Made by a program: the position numbers and the translations under genes. From positions 1 through 25,690 of IMG/VR virus record IMGVR_UViG_3300009285_003705: a DNA stretch of 25,690 nucleotides. One strand, written 5' to 3'. The notes beneath the pieces are model-generated. The model did not search any database. It saw only the letters and a program-made list of their open reading frames with translations, and had not been told where the DNA came from. This document shows, in pieces, positions 1-6,345 of the stretch; position 1 is the first letter of the stretch; every line of letters begins with the position of its first letter. Source of the DNA: a virus.

Positions 1-24
1 GGGGTGGGGTTCGGGGGGGGGGTT
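1..24. repeat. G-rich end of a dispersed hairpin repeat, cut by the window edge
   Basis: GGGGTGGGG followed by a run of ten G matches the right-hand (G-rich) end of the hairpin repeats seen at 185, 2106, 3378, 4431, 14170 and 21701, in the same orientation. It is in frame with the truncated zinc-finger gene, giving a Pro-rich end. Confidence 0.5.
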
Positions 25-260
25 GCCCTCGCTCCCTCGATCTCCACGATTATCACGATCATCGAATGCTGCCAGAACAAATGCTCCTGCATCGCGCCAG
101 CCTCCAGCGTATCGAAACCGCACGCATTGCAGACGTATTGCGGCAGGTTCGCCCACAACCCAATCGTATACGGTGCCGCCGCCTGCTCCCCTTCCCATTT
201 GGGAAGGGGCTGGGGGTTGGGTTGGTCTGGATTTAAATCTTCCCTTTTCTTCTTTGCCAT
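1..260 (-). CDS. Small C2H2-like zinc-finger phage protein, truncated at the window edge
   Basis: A reading frame starts at the ATG at 258-260, preceded on the minus strand by GGAGATGCG, and stays open to the left edge (86 codons seen). The protein has a basic start (MAKKKRED), a proline-rich stretch at about residues 12-25, then a Cys2-His2 pattern: VCNACGFDTL followed by EHLFWQH, i.e. C-x2-C-x12-H-x4-H. Small proteins with a C..C.FDT...H....H signature are common among phage morphogenesis genes, but their role is not known to me. The proline-rich stretch is encoded by a dispersed hairpin repeat (185-230), and the last visible codons (about 1-24) are a second copy, so both appear inserted in frame. 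It follows the DUF3168 gene after 41 bases. The C-terminus is outside the window. Confidence 0.6.
   Translation of the reverse strand, partial: MAKKKREDLNPDQPNPQPLPKWEGEQAAAPYTIGLWANLPQYVCNACGFDTLEAGAMQEHLFWQHSMIVIIVEIEGARATPPPNPT
185..230. repeat. Dispersed C-rich/G-rich hairpin repeat inside a coding region
   Basis: CTCCCCTTCCCATTTGGG and the following GAAGGGGCTGGGGGTTGGG form a stem (CCCCTTCCCA/TGGGAAGGGG) with a G-rich tail. It belongs to the same family as the elements at 2106, 3378, 4431 and 14170. It lies in frame in the zinc-finger gene and encodes a stretch like NPDQPNPQPLPKWEGEQ. Confidence 0.75.
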
Positions 261-270
261 CGCATCTCCT

Positions 271-301
271 TTCACTGATAACTGATCACTGATTACTGAC
301 G
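271..301. repeat. Heptamer tandem repeat (ACTGATN) between two genes
   Basis: TCACTGATAACTGATCACTG continues into ATTACTGACG, a run of 7-base units of the form ACTGAT(A/C/T). It fills the gap between the DUF3168 stop codon at 302 and the start of the next gene. Related runs occur at 1668, 6308, 7233 and 20032. Confidence 0.8.
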
Positions 302-679
302 CTACTCCGAATACCAGATCTCCACATCCACGCTCACCCAGTGACGGTTTGTCTCTGGATCGTGGTTATCGCGCATGTTCTCCTCGAACCCTGCGTGACA
401 CGTGGACGATCCCATCAACCCCGTGTACCCGTCAATCGCTGTGATAACCTGCTCCGCCAGCGATCTCGCCGCCAGGTAAGTCTCGGCGTAACAATCCAAC
501 TGCCAGCGCGGATGTCTCAAATTGCTCCGTCCGCTCTGCGTATGCATGGACGGATCGCTCACCTGAAAATATCGGATCGCAGGCAATGTCACACCTTGTG
601 GCAGCACATTTGGATAAATCCTCGCTGCCGCGTTCGTCGCCTGGTCGCTCAAAAAACTGAATAAGTCCTCAACAAACAT
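302..679 (-). CDS. DUF3168-like tail terminator / tail completion protein
   Basis: 125 residues, the usual size for DUF3168 (SPP1 gp17-like) proteins that cap the tail tube and join it to the head. Seen in the sequence: an N-terminal helix (MFVEDLFSFLSDQA), then RIYPNVLPQGVTLPAIRYFQVSD, a central WQLDCYAETYLAARSLAEQV strand-helix and a C-terminal VSVDVEIWYSE strand, all typical of the family. The ATG at 679 has AAGGATGAAAA upstream. The gene sits after the gp10-like gene, the normal place for a tail terminator. Assignment is from pattern and position; the exact role is inferred. Confidence 0.8.
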   Translation of the reverse strand: MFVEDLFSFLSDQATNAAARIYPNVLPQGVTLPAIRYFQVSDPSMHTQSGRSNLRHPRWQLDCYAETYLAARSLAEQVITAIDGYTGLMGSSTCHAGFEENMRDNHDPETNRHWVSVDVEIWYSE

Positions 680-689
680 TTTTCATCCT

Positions 690-724
690 TAATAATTCCT
701 AATTCCTAATTCCTAATTCCTAAT
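690..724. repeat. Heptamer tandem repeat (ATTAGGA)4 upstream of the DUF3168 gene
   Basis: The minus strand reads ATTAGGA four times in a row and then runs into ATTATTAAGGATG before the DUF3168 start. It fills the gap between the gp10-like stop codon at 725 and that start. Each unit carries an AGGA core resembling a ribosome binding site on the transcribed strand. Confidence 0.85.
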
Positions 725-1276
725 TTATCCCCCCGCCGCCTTCATCACCAACTGCTTGAAAGCCTCCGCCATCTCGTTCTGTGCCGCTACCCTGTGTTCA
801 TCCAATGCTGGCCGCAGGTACGGCCTCGCGGGAATCTCCACGCTCGCCTTCAACACGTACTGCACCGCGCCGCTCGCATCCACCATCACCAGGTTTCCTT
901 TCTTCGTCTTGCGTAATTTCAGATCCGCATGGGTCCGCGGACTTCCCTTATACGATCCCACCGGGATCGCCAGGTACTTCGCGTTCTTCGGCTTGATCAC
1001 ACCGCCGAACTCGTGGATCGCGGCGTACTCTAAATTCGTCCCGATCTCCACCGCCGCTTGCGTGGACGATTGCTCTGTAACCTCTTCGTGCAGCGACCTG
1101 CTCAACGTGCGAGTCTCGATCAATCCCTGCGACTTGATATTGCCTCGCGCCGCGTTCAGGATGACCAGTCCGCCAGCCAAAACGGTGTTGCCAAGCGCCT
1201 GCCCCTTCACCGCCGCACTCATCGCTCGGAATTTTCGTATGAGTTCTTCCTCGCCGATCACAACATTTCCAGTCAT
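725..1276 (-). CDS. HK97 gp10-like head-tail/tail completion protein
   Basis: 183 residues from the ATG at 1276, chosen over an ATG four codons upstream because GGAG lies 6 bases before it. Signature regions: an N-terminal helical segment, then VEIGTNLEYAAIHEFGGVI (the family's typical IGTN..YA.iHEFGg strand and loop) and near the end VEIPARPYLRPALDEHR (the typical iPARPflrPAl motif). Such proteins form part of the neck or complete the tail in siphoviruses. It lies between the head-closure gene and the tail terminator, as expected. A basic KLRKTKKGN loop lies between the motifs. Confidence 0.88.
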   Translation of the reverse strand: MTGNVVIGEEELIRKFRAMSAAVKGQALGNTVLAGGLVILNAARGNIKSQGLIETRTLSRSLHEEVTEQSSTQAAVEIGTNLEYAAIHEFGGVIKPKNAKYLAIPVGSYKGSPRTHADLKLRKTKKGNLVMVDASGAVQYVLKASVEIPARPYLRPALDEHRVAAQNEMAEAFKQLVMKAAGG

Positions 1277-1298
1277 CCAATTCTCCAATCTCCAATTA
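1277..1298. repeat. Short TTGGAGA-type tandem repeat at a gene junction
   Basis: On the minus strand TAATTGGAGATTGGAGAATTGG lies between the head-closure stop codon and the gp10-like start, and the last GGAG serves as the ribosome binding site. The units are 7 bases (TTGGAGA), a different sequence from the neighbouring ATTAGGA and ACTGATC runs. Confidence 0.65.
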
Positions 1299-1658
1299 TC
1301 TGACTATCCTGCATTCCAACCGCGTCATCACACCTTCCGCGTCCTTCGCCACCAGCAGGATTTGATACTCCTGCGAATCCACCTCTGCGACCCACTCCTC
1401 GGTCACGTCCGCAAACTGGCCGGATAGTACGATCCGGTGCGTCGCATCCAGGTATACCTGCTGGTTGGTGCGCCGCTCTCCGCCTGCCGAAGGACCCACT
1501 CGGCACGGGATCGCCTCATACCCAGGCTTTACAGCGTGCGTTACCGTCTCCGCGCCTGTCGTATCCTGCGTTTTCGTTGGTTTCTTCAACGCGCAACGTT
1601 GCGCGAAAAAATCACGCTCCAGGTACTCCATCATCCGTGGGTGAACAATTCGACTCAT
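1296..1658 (-). CDS. Head-closure (head-tail joining) protein
   Basis: 120 residues starting at the ATG at 1658. It opens MSRIVHPRMMEYLERDFFAQRCALKKPTKTQDTTG and contains AIPCRVGPSAGGERR, then VYLDATHRIVLSGQFADVTEEW and a C-terminal EYQILLVAKDAEGVMTRLECRIVR. This beta-rich pattern and length fit SPP1 gp16-like head-closure proteins, which plug the connector channel until the tail joins. Its place between connector and gp10-like genes agrees. The ribosome binding site is weak (GAGAAAAGACC). Family identity is inferred from layout and fold pattern rather than an invariant motif. Confidence 0.65.
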   Translation of the reverse strand: MSRIVHPRMMEYLERDFFAQRCALKKPTKTQDTTGAETVTHAVKPGYEAIPCRVGPSAGGERRTNQQVYLDATHRIVLSGQFADVTEEWVAEVDSQEYQILLVAKDAEGVMTRLECRIVR

Positions 1659-1667
1659 GGTCTTTTC

Positions 1668-1702
1668 TCACTGATCACTGTTCACTGTTCACTGTTCACT
1701 GC
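1668..1702. repeat. Heptamer tandem repeat (TCACTGT) at the connector/head-closure junction
   Basis: TCACTGATCACTG is followed by three TTCACTG units. The minus-strand version (CAGTGAA) supplies the TGA stop codon of the connector gene at 1696-1698, so the repeat has set the C-terminus of that protein. Confidence 0.85.
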
Positions 1703-2091
1703 TCTCTCTCTGCTTGCTTCATCACGCGCTCGCGCTTCGTGAACTCATTCGTCGCCATCTCGCCATAATCGAACAGATCGCCTGCATCCGCCTCATCTGC
1801 CTCCGCTTCCGCATCTGCCCTCGTCCGCAACTTGTCTGCGCGCTCCATCAGCGCCCTCGCCGTTGCAGACCCATCCGTCCGCAGGTCCAACAGCGAGATA
1901 ACCTTCAATGTCAACGCCTGGTCGCTGGCAATCGTGTCCAGCGCATCTGCCGCCGCGTACTTCACCGACGCGTTCATATCCAGGTACGCCTGGATCTCCT
2001 CGTCCGTGAACATCACGTTTGCCTCATCCCGATCAGGGATCAGCATCCGCACCTGTCCGATCTCGGTCGCTACGTCATACGTGAAAGCCAT
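1696..2091 (-). CDS. Head-tail connector protein (gp6/gp15-like)
   Basis: 131 residues from the ATG at 2091, which has GAGGCGAGA just upstream; an in-frame start nine codons earlier lies inside a repeat and is unlikely. The sequence is mostly helical: IGQVRMLIPDRDEANVMFTDEEIQAYLD, then KYAAADALDTIASDQALTLKVISL and an acidic Ala/Glu-rich region. R.lI.D.....f.DeeI..yL...... is the usual pattern of adaptor proteins that bind under the portal. The gene lies directly after the major capsid gene. Its last residues (MKQAEREQ) and stop run into a heptamer repeat. Confidence 0.78.
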   Translation of the reverse strand: MAFTYDVATEIGQVRMLIPDRDEANVMFTDEEIQAYLDMNASVKYAAADALDTIASDQALTLKVISLLDLRTDGSATARALMERADKLRTRADAEAEADEADAGDLFDYGEMATNEFTKRERVMKQAEREQ

Positions 2092-2105
2092 TCTCGCCTC
2101 TTGGT

Positions 2106-2175
2106 TCCCCCTCTCCATTTTCGTTCTTTGAAAATGGGGAGGGGGTTAGGGGGGGGGGTTGGGATGGGGGTTGGA
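2106..2175. repeat. Dispersed hairpin repeat between capsid and connector genes
   Basis: CCCCCTCTCCATTTTC and GAAAATGGGGAGGGGG form a 16-bp stem around a short loop, followed by GGTTAGGGGGG-type G-rich DNA. It occupies almost the whole gap between the major capsid stop codon (2177) and the connector start (2091). Confidence 0.85.
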
Positions 2176-2176
2176 A

Positions 2177-3337
2177 CTACGCGCCCGACCCGTTGCTGCT
2201 CACAGCCATCTTCGGGTCCATGCGTGTGCCGCCCAGGATGTGGCGCACCTTGTACTCGCGGCTGTCGGTATCGAAGTCGAATTCCTCGGCTCCGCCGCCG
2301 CCCACGCGCACTGCGTTCGGCTGTTTCATGAACACCTGCGGTTCCTCGTACCCGCGCAGGAAGCCCACCTCGAGCGCAGGCCGTCCGTTGTCGGGATTCG
2401 CGAACAGGAACCAACTGGTGTGACCATTGGCCGTGCTCGCCACGATCGGGATGTAGTAATCCAGGTTCAGGCGGAACCTGGTCTTCATCCAGTTCTGGCT
2501 CACCAGTTTGCGGTTACTCGTGCCGCCCTTCTCGGTCAAATCGATCTGCAAGGCATTGAGATAGTTCAGCGCCGTCACTTCCAACGCAGGCGCGCACACC
2601 AGTTCGACGGTCTCGATCACGATCGGCTCGCCGTTCTGGTCAACCTGCTTGGAAAGGATCTCCATGCCCGTCTGCAACGCCGCCAGCGAAAGCACGGGGT
2701 TGCTGGTGATGATGTTGCCGTTGCCAACCGTGAAGAACGACGCGTGCGGACCGCTCGCGTCCACGTACAGGCTGGTCACGAACTTCTGCTCGGTGCGCCG
2801 CGCCGCGCGTCCCAGGCGCACCGGGCCGTCGGTCAGCGCATCCAGGTCGTCGTTGATCACCGTGCGGAACGAGAAGCCCAATTGGCGGCCATACACGTTC
2901 ACCGCGTAACTGTAGGGGGTATCCTCGTCAATCTTCGACTTGGGATACTCTTTATTCTCGGGTACTACCGCCAGCACCTGGTCCGCGCCATACACGCCAA
3001 AGCGCTTCACGGTGCGGAAATCGCGCACGGTCGCCCGCTTCGCGTAATTGCTCCACGTGGACGGGGCTTCCTGGTAGGCCGCCAGCACCTGGCGGTCCAG
3101 GATGTCGCCAAACAGGTACGGGAAGTCGCTGGTCGTCATCGCCTCCTGCAAGTGGCGCATCGAGCGCTGGCCTTTCACAACCTGCGCCACGAATTTCGCC
3201 GCCTCCGAAAGCATTTTTGGATACATCGGGTTCTTGCGTAAGACATTCTTACGCACGCCCGCACCCTCGCCTCCGAATAGCCTCTCAGGGCTGGCTTCCT
3301 CCGCGCGGATGGTTTCGATTACTTCAAGGAACTCCAT
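2177..3337 (-). CDS. Major capsid protein (HK97 fold, Mu gpT-like)
   Basis: 386 residues starting at the ATG at 3337 with GAGGTGAAAC upstream. Recognisable blocks: MTTSDFPYLFGDILDRQVLAAYQEAPSTW (about 67-95), VRDFRTVKRFGVYG, SYAVNVYGRQLGFSFRTVINDDLDAL (about 142-167), RLGRAARRTEQKFVTSLYV and a C-terminal EVGFLRGYEEPQVFMKQPNA. The PYLFGD..R.....Y...P..W and INDDL.AL..gP..LGRAA patterns are typical of Mu-gpT-type major head subunits. It forms the icosahedral shell. It sits between the decoration and connector genes. No long delta domain is visible, consistent with the separate scaffold encoded upstream. Confidence 0.92.
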   Translation of the reverse strand: MEFLEVIETIRAEEASPERLFGGEGAGVRKNVLRKNPMYPKMLSEAAKFVAQVVKGQRSMRHLQEAMTTSDFPYLFGDILDRQVLAAYQEAPSTWSNYAKRATVRDFRTVKRFGVYGADQVLAVVPENKEYPKSKIDEDTPYSYAVNVYGRQLGFSFRTVINDDLDALTDGPVRLGRAARRTEQKFVTSLYVDASGPHASFFTVGNGNIITSNPVLSLAALQTGMEILSKQVDQNGEPIVIETVELVCAPALEVTALNYLNALQIDLTEKGGTSNRKLVSQNWMKTRFRLNLDYYIPIVASTANGHTSWFLFANPDNGRPALEVGFLRGYEEPQVFMKQPNAVRVGGGGAEEFDFDTDSREYKVRHILGGTRMDPKMAVSSNGSGA

Positions 3338-3377
3338 GTTTCACCTCTTGTTTCAAGAAAATTCTTGTCCACCTCTG

Positions 3378-3436
3378 CTCCCCTCTCCAAATGTACTCAT
3401 TTGGGGAGGGGCAGGGGGTGGGGTTGGGATAGGGGT
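3378..3436. repeat. Dispersed hairpin repeat between decoration and capsid genes
   Basis: CCCCTCTCCAAATG and CATTTGGGGAGGGG form a stem around a 4-base loop, followed by a G-rich tail (GCAGGGGGTGGGG). It nearly abuts the decoration-gene stop codon (3437). It is almost identical to the copy at 14170. Confidence 0.88.
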
Positions 3437-4387
3437 CTATTTCCGCGTGTACTCGATCCACGCGCCCAGCAACTGCACCTTGTCGGTGGTGTGTGCGCCT
3501 GGCACAAGTCCCACGCTCGCGCCTGTCGGAGCCGCACCCACAGCCGCTGCCGCAATTTCAACGGTCACCTCGGCCAGCGTATCGCTCAACGCCGCGGTGT
3601 TCCCGCCCGCGTTGGAATCGCCGATGCCCTCGAAATACGAGACCGCGATCACGGGCGTGTTAGTCGCGCCGTTCATCTTCGCCAACAGGTGGATGGTCAC
3701 AACCGCCGTATCGTCCAGGTCGGGCGGATAGACGAAGTCCCACGCGATCTCGTCGCTGTTGCTTGCGGCCCACTCGACGTACAGCTTCTTGTCCGTCGCG
3801 CCGTTGGTGCGCTTCAGGATCGGCGTGGAATCGAGCGCCAGCAGGCCGCCCTGTGCGGCCAATGCGGCGATGTCATTGGTGGCAATCTCGCGCGCCTCTG
3901 CCAGCGGCAGCGGCACGAAGCCCGTCCCGAGCGTGGCCGTCAGTTTGCCTGCAGTCACGCCGTTGTTGGCCAGTTGCGTGGTGCCGATCGAACCGGCTGC
4001 CAGCGTTCCCGTTCCAGGCGCGGGCACGTGCATCACATTGATCGTGTCCGTCTCGCCCGAAGCGATGATTTCCAGCGCGAAGCCGTAGAAATAGCCCGTT
4101 GCCTTCTTGCTGATTTTCGGCGTGTCTGCGTCCACGTACCACAGCGCATCGCCCACGGCCACGGGGCTGTCGCCGCTTCCATCCACGGCCTTCACCGAAA
4201 GGTCGGCAACGAACGGGCCAAAGTCCACCGTGGTCTCGGTGGCAATGTTCCCGCCTTCGCCTTCATCGGTCATTGCTAGGCCGGTCAGGTTGCCGTAACG
4301 AACGGGATCGCCGCTCGCGGGAGTGGCTGGATCCGTCACAACCACCGCCAATTTATATCCAGGCTCATGCACAATATTCTTTGCCAT
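3437..4387 (-). CDS. DUF2190-type capsid decoration protein fused to a fibre-like domain
   Basis: 316 residues. Residues 1-115 match DUF2190 capsid cement proteins: PASGDPVRYGNLTGLAMTDE, TTVDFGPFVADLSV, SPVAVGDALWYVD and GYFYGFALEIIASGETDTINV. A Gly/Ala/Thr linker follows (about 118-150), then a second beta-rich domain (LPLAEAREIATNDI, LYVEWAASNSDEIAWDFVYPPDLDDTAVVTIHLLAKM, LVPGAHTTDK, WIEYTRK) of the kind found in head fibre or decoration proteins. Stand-alone DUF2190 proteins are usually about 110 residues, so this is a fusion. The ATG at 4387 is preceded by GAGGTGAAAC, identical to the site before the major capsid gene. Role inferred: outer-surface capsid stabilisation and possibly host attachment. 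Confidence 0.8.
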   Translation of the reverse strand: MAKNIVHEPGYKLAVVVTDPATPASGDPVRYGNLTGLAMTDEGEGGNIATETTVDFGPFVADLSVKAVDGSGDSPVAVGDALWYVDADTPKISKKATGYFYGFALEIIASGETDTINVMHVPAPGTGTLAAGSIGTTQLANNGVTAGKLTATLGTGFVPLPLAEAREIATNDIAALAAQGGLLALDSTPILKRTNGATDKKLYVEWAASNSDEIAWDFVYPPDLDDTAVVTIHLLAKMNGATNTPVIAVSYFEGIGDSNAGGNTAALSDTLAEVTVEIAAAAVGAAPTGASVGLVPGAHTTDKVQLLGAWIEYTRK

Positions 4388-4430
4388 GTTTCACCTCATC
4401 ACTGATGTTCCACTTTTTCCCTTCCGTCTT

Positions 4431-4495
4431 CTCCCCTTCCTCAAAATCGTTCTTTGATTTGGGGAAAGGGGTCGGGGGATAGGGGTGGGTGGGGT
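4431..4495. repeat. Dispersed hairpin repeat between protease-scaffold and decoration genes
   Basis: CTCCCCTTCCTCAAAATC and GATTTGGGGAAAGGGG form an imperfect stem, followed by GTCGGGGGATAGGGGTGGG. It ends directly at the protease-scaffold stop codon (4496). Same family and orientation as the copies at 2106 and 3378. Confidence 0.82.
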
Positions 4496-4939
4496 TTACT
4501 TGCGGCCTTTCACCGCGATCTTCACGCCAGCCTCGCTCAGGCCCAGCGCGGCGAATGACTCGGTCAAATCTTCCTCGATCTTGGCCTCGTCAACCTCGGC
4601 GTCATCGTCCTCCGCGCTCTCGCCCAGGCCGCGGATCTTGCCAAGCCCGGCCACCTTCTCCAGGTACTGGATTTCGGCCTTGACCGCTTCCTCGATGCGG
4701 TTCTTGAAGACTTCCTTGTCCAGCGACCCGTCCTTCATGGGCGGGTTCTTCGCCAGGCTTTCGATCAGCCGCGCTCGGGTCACGTCGGGCAGGCCGTTGA
4801 CGGCGTTCACCGCCTCGCGCGCCATGTCCTTCGCATCTCGCAGCGCCAGGGCTTCACTGAGTCGGGCGTTGTCGGTGCTCGCCTTATCGAGATCGCTTCT
4901 CAATGTGGCGACCGCCTCCTGCAATTTTTCTTCTGCCAT
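4496..4939 (-). CDS. Nested scaffold protein from an internal start codon
   Basis: An internal ATG at 4939, in frame with the protease gene, is preceded by GGAGGAAGAT, a near-perfect ribosome binding site with 5-base spacing. It would give a 147-residue protein starting MAEEKLQEAVATLRSDLDKA, i.e. the coiled-coil scaffold part alone, without the protease. Phage lambda makes its scaffold (Nu3) from an in-frame internal start in the protease gene C in the same way. The body is highly charged, with heptad-like spacing, and ends SEAGVKIAVKGRK. The separate product is inferred from the ribosome binding site and domain boundary; it is not proven. Confidence 0.6.
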   Translation of the reverse strand: MAEEKLQEAVATLRSDLDKASTDNARLSEALALRDAKDMAREAVNAVNGLPDVTRARLIESLAKNPPMKDGSLDKEVFKNRIEEAVKAEIQYLEKVAGLGKIRGLGESAEDDDAEVDEAKIEEDLTESFAALGLSEAGVKIAVKGRK

Positions 4940-6292
4940 ATCTTCCTCCGATTTGGATTTGGAATTCGCCACACGAGTGGTGGCCTCCGCGTCAGGGACC
5001 GTCCCTGTCGTGGTTTTTTTATCGGCATCCGCCAACTGCTGACCGCCAACAGCCAACGGCTTTCTCGCCGCTTCAAACAAGGAAATGACCTCCCCTCCCG
5101 CGCCGGGCATCGTCACGTAATCCACGCGGTTGAACGGGCTTGCCATGATCTCCTGCACGATCTTGCCTTCCCTCCCTTCGGCGCTGCCCTGTATCGCCTT
5201 TCCGTGTGCATTGATGCTCACCCCAATGTGCGGCGCTAGGCTGTTGACCGCGCCCTGGTATCCCTCGAACACCTTCGCGTCCGCATACAACCCGGGTCCC
5301 TTCGGCCCGTTATCCATCCAGTGCGCGTCGCTCACAAACTCGGACGCCAGGTCGTTGAGATTGCCTTCGGGTCGTTCCGCTTCCTCCACGGGCGTGGGGT
5401 GATTCCAATTCATCTTCGTTCCCTTCGGGAAGGCCTTTGCCCCGTCCCGCTGCAGAACTTCCTTCGGATAAAAACCGCTCGATCCCCAGCCTGACTTGAT
5501 GACCTTCATCAACGCCGTGCCGTCTTGTCGAACGGCTTTCTCCTGCAACGCCAGAGCCGATTCGATCAGCGCAATCTGCTCCCCTTCCCAATCTCCCTTC
5601 CCTGCCAGGGAAGGGCCGGGGTTAGGTGGGGTTAGGTGGGATTCGCTCACGGACACATCCCCCTCCGGCGGACCTTCAAAAGGCATCCGTTGATACACCT
5701 GCGGAATATTCTTCTGCACACTGGCGTTGAACACCGTCAGCGCCTCGCCGATGGCTCCCGAAAATGCGATCCGCTCCTCGCGACTCATCAGCCCGTCGCC
5801 GAACATGCCATCTGCCGCGTCCGTGAACATCATGTGGATGCGCGCCTCCAGCCATTCGCCCAGGTTGGCTTTCTCCTGCAAGCGAATCGCCTCCGTCAAC
5901 GCGGCAGTTTCCACAACCTTCAAGTCGTCCATTTTCTTGAAGTACTTTACCGCCTCGGCAATCTCCGCCTCGCTCATGGATTCCTTGATTCCCGCGTCCT
6001 TGCGGTGTCTGCGAAGATGCGCTTCCACGCCCGCGCGATCCCCCTCGGGGATCTTCGCCTGCGCCAGCCTCGCCAGCGCATTGTTCACGCCAGCGATCAC
6101 CGCGGGCGTGTCCGTGCCTGCCTCGTGGTGCGGAAATTTATAGGATGCCTTCTTATCAGGCTCGCTTCCTGAAAACCACGCGTGCATGTGGCTCAGCGTG
6201 GCCGCCTCGTTCGGCGCCCCCGACACGGCCTTCGGTCCGTCCCAACTGCCCGTCTTATCCACAGGCATCTTGTGCGCTTTGATTGCTGGCAT
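4496..6292 (-). CDS. Capsid maturation protease fused to scaffold protein
   Basis: 598 residues. Residues 30-100 (SHMHAWFSGSEPDKKASYKFPHHEAG...HLRRHRKDAG) form a small domain often attached to head maturation proteases. Residues 255-410 look like the protease itself: ALMKVIKSGWGSSGFYPKEVL, MNWNHPTPVEEAERPEG with a candidate catalytic His298, IGVSINAHGKA with candidate Ser359, and VDYVTMPGAGGEVISLFEAAR. Residues 450-598 are Glu/Lys/Ala-rich coiled-coil scaffold. The start at 6292 has GAGGAG upstream. Two dispersed repeats are embedded in frame (5580-5640 and about 4990-5062), adding residues near 219-242 and 412-440. The order portal, gpF, protease-scaffold, decoration, capsid is classical. 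The catalytic residues are my inference. Confidence 0.83.
   Translation of the reverse strand: MPAIKAHKMPVDKTGSWDGPKAVSGAPNEAATLSHMHAWFSGSEPDKKASYKFPHHEAGTDTPAVIAGVNNALARLAQAKIPEGDRAGVEAHLRRHRKDAGIKESMSEAEIAEAVKYFKKMDDLKVVETAALTEAIRLQEKANLGEWLEARIHMMFTDAADGMFGDGLMSREERIAFSGAIGEALTVFNASVQKNIPQVYQRMPFEGPPEGDVSVSESHLTPPNPGPSLAGKGDWEGEQIALIESALALQEKAVRQDGTALMKVIKSGWGSSGFYPKEVLQRDGAKAFPKGTKMNWNHPTPVEEAERPEGNLNDLASEFVSDAHWMDNGPKGPGLYADAKVFEGYQGAVNSLAPHIGVSINAHGKAIQGSAEGREGKIVQEIMASPFNRVDYVTMPGAGGEVISLFEAARKPLAVGGQQLADADKKTTTGTVPDAEATTRVANSKSKSEEDMAEEKLQEAVATLRSDLDKASTDNARLSEALALRDAKDMAREAVNAVNGLPDVTRARLIESLAKNPPMKDGSLDKEVFKNRIEEAVKAEIQYLEKVAGLGKIRGLGESAEDDDAEVDEAKIEEDLTESFAALGLSEAGVKIAVKGRK
4990..5062. 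repeat. Palindrome and short-unit repeat embedded in the protease-scaffold gene
   Basis: GTCAGGGACCGTCCCTGTC is a 19-base near-palindrome, and CCAACTGCTGACCGCCAAC followed by AGCCAACGG is a degenerate 7-8 base repeat. Both lie in the low-complexity linker between the protease and scaffold domains (about residues 412-437) and resemble dispersed repeats rather than conserved coding sequence. Confidence 0.45.
5580..5640. repeat. Dispersed hairpin repeat inserted in frame in the protease gene
   Basis: CTCCCCTTCCCAATC, then CTTCCCTGCCAGGGAAG (a perfect short hairpin), then GGCCGGGGTTAGGTGGG with GTTAGGTGGG repeated. On the coding strand it is read as HLTPPNPGPSLAGKGDWEGEQ (split here by description only), a proline/glycine-rich linker just before the protease domain. 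The frame is kept open on both sides. Confidence 0.75.
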
Positions 6293-6307
6293 ATCGTTAC
6301 TCCTCGT

Positions 6308-6345
6308 TCACTCACTGATTACTGATCACTGAAAACTGATTACTG
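6308..6345. repeat. Heptamer tandem repeat at the gpF/protease junction
   Basis: CACTCACTGATTACTGATC continues into ACTGAAAACTGATTACTG, i.e. 7-base ACTGAT(C/T)/ACTGAAA units. It fills the gap between the gpF-like stop codon (6340) and the protease start (6292). Confidence 0.85.

Noticed and set aside
4-292. Plus-strand ORFs of about 90 residues at the left edge
   Set aside because: They are shadows of the minus-strand zinc-finger gene and read through repeats; no ribosome binding site or protein-like composition.
2159-3241. A 360-residue plus-strand ORF opposite the major capsid gene
   Set aside because: It is rich in Arg, His and Val as expected for the antisense of a GC-rich gene, and the opposite strand encodes a clear major capsid protein.
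5625-5640. GTTAGGTGGG copies in the protease gene as extra integron core sites
   Set aside because: They are the G-rich tail of a hairpin repeat, with no paired RYYYAAC box or arms around them.
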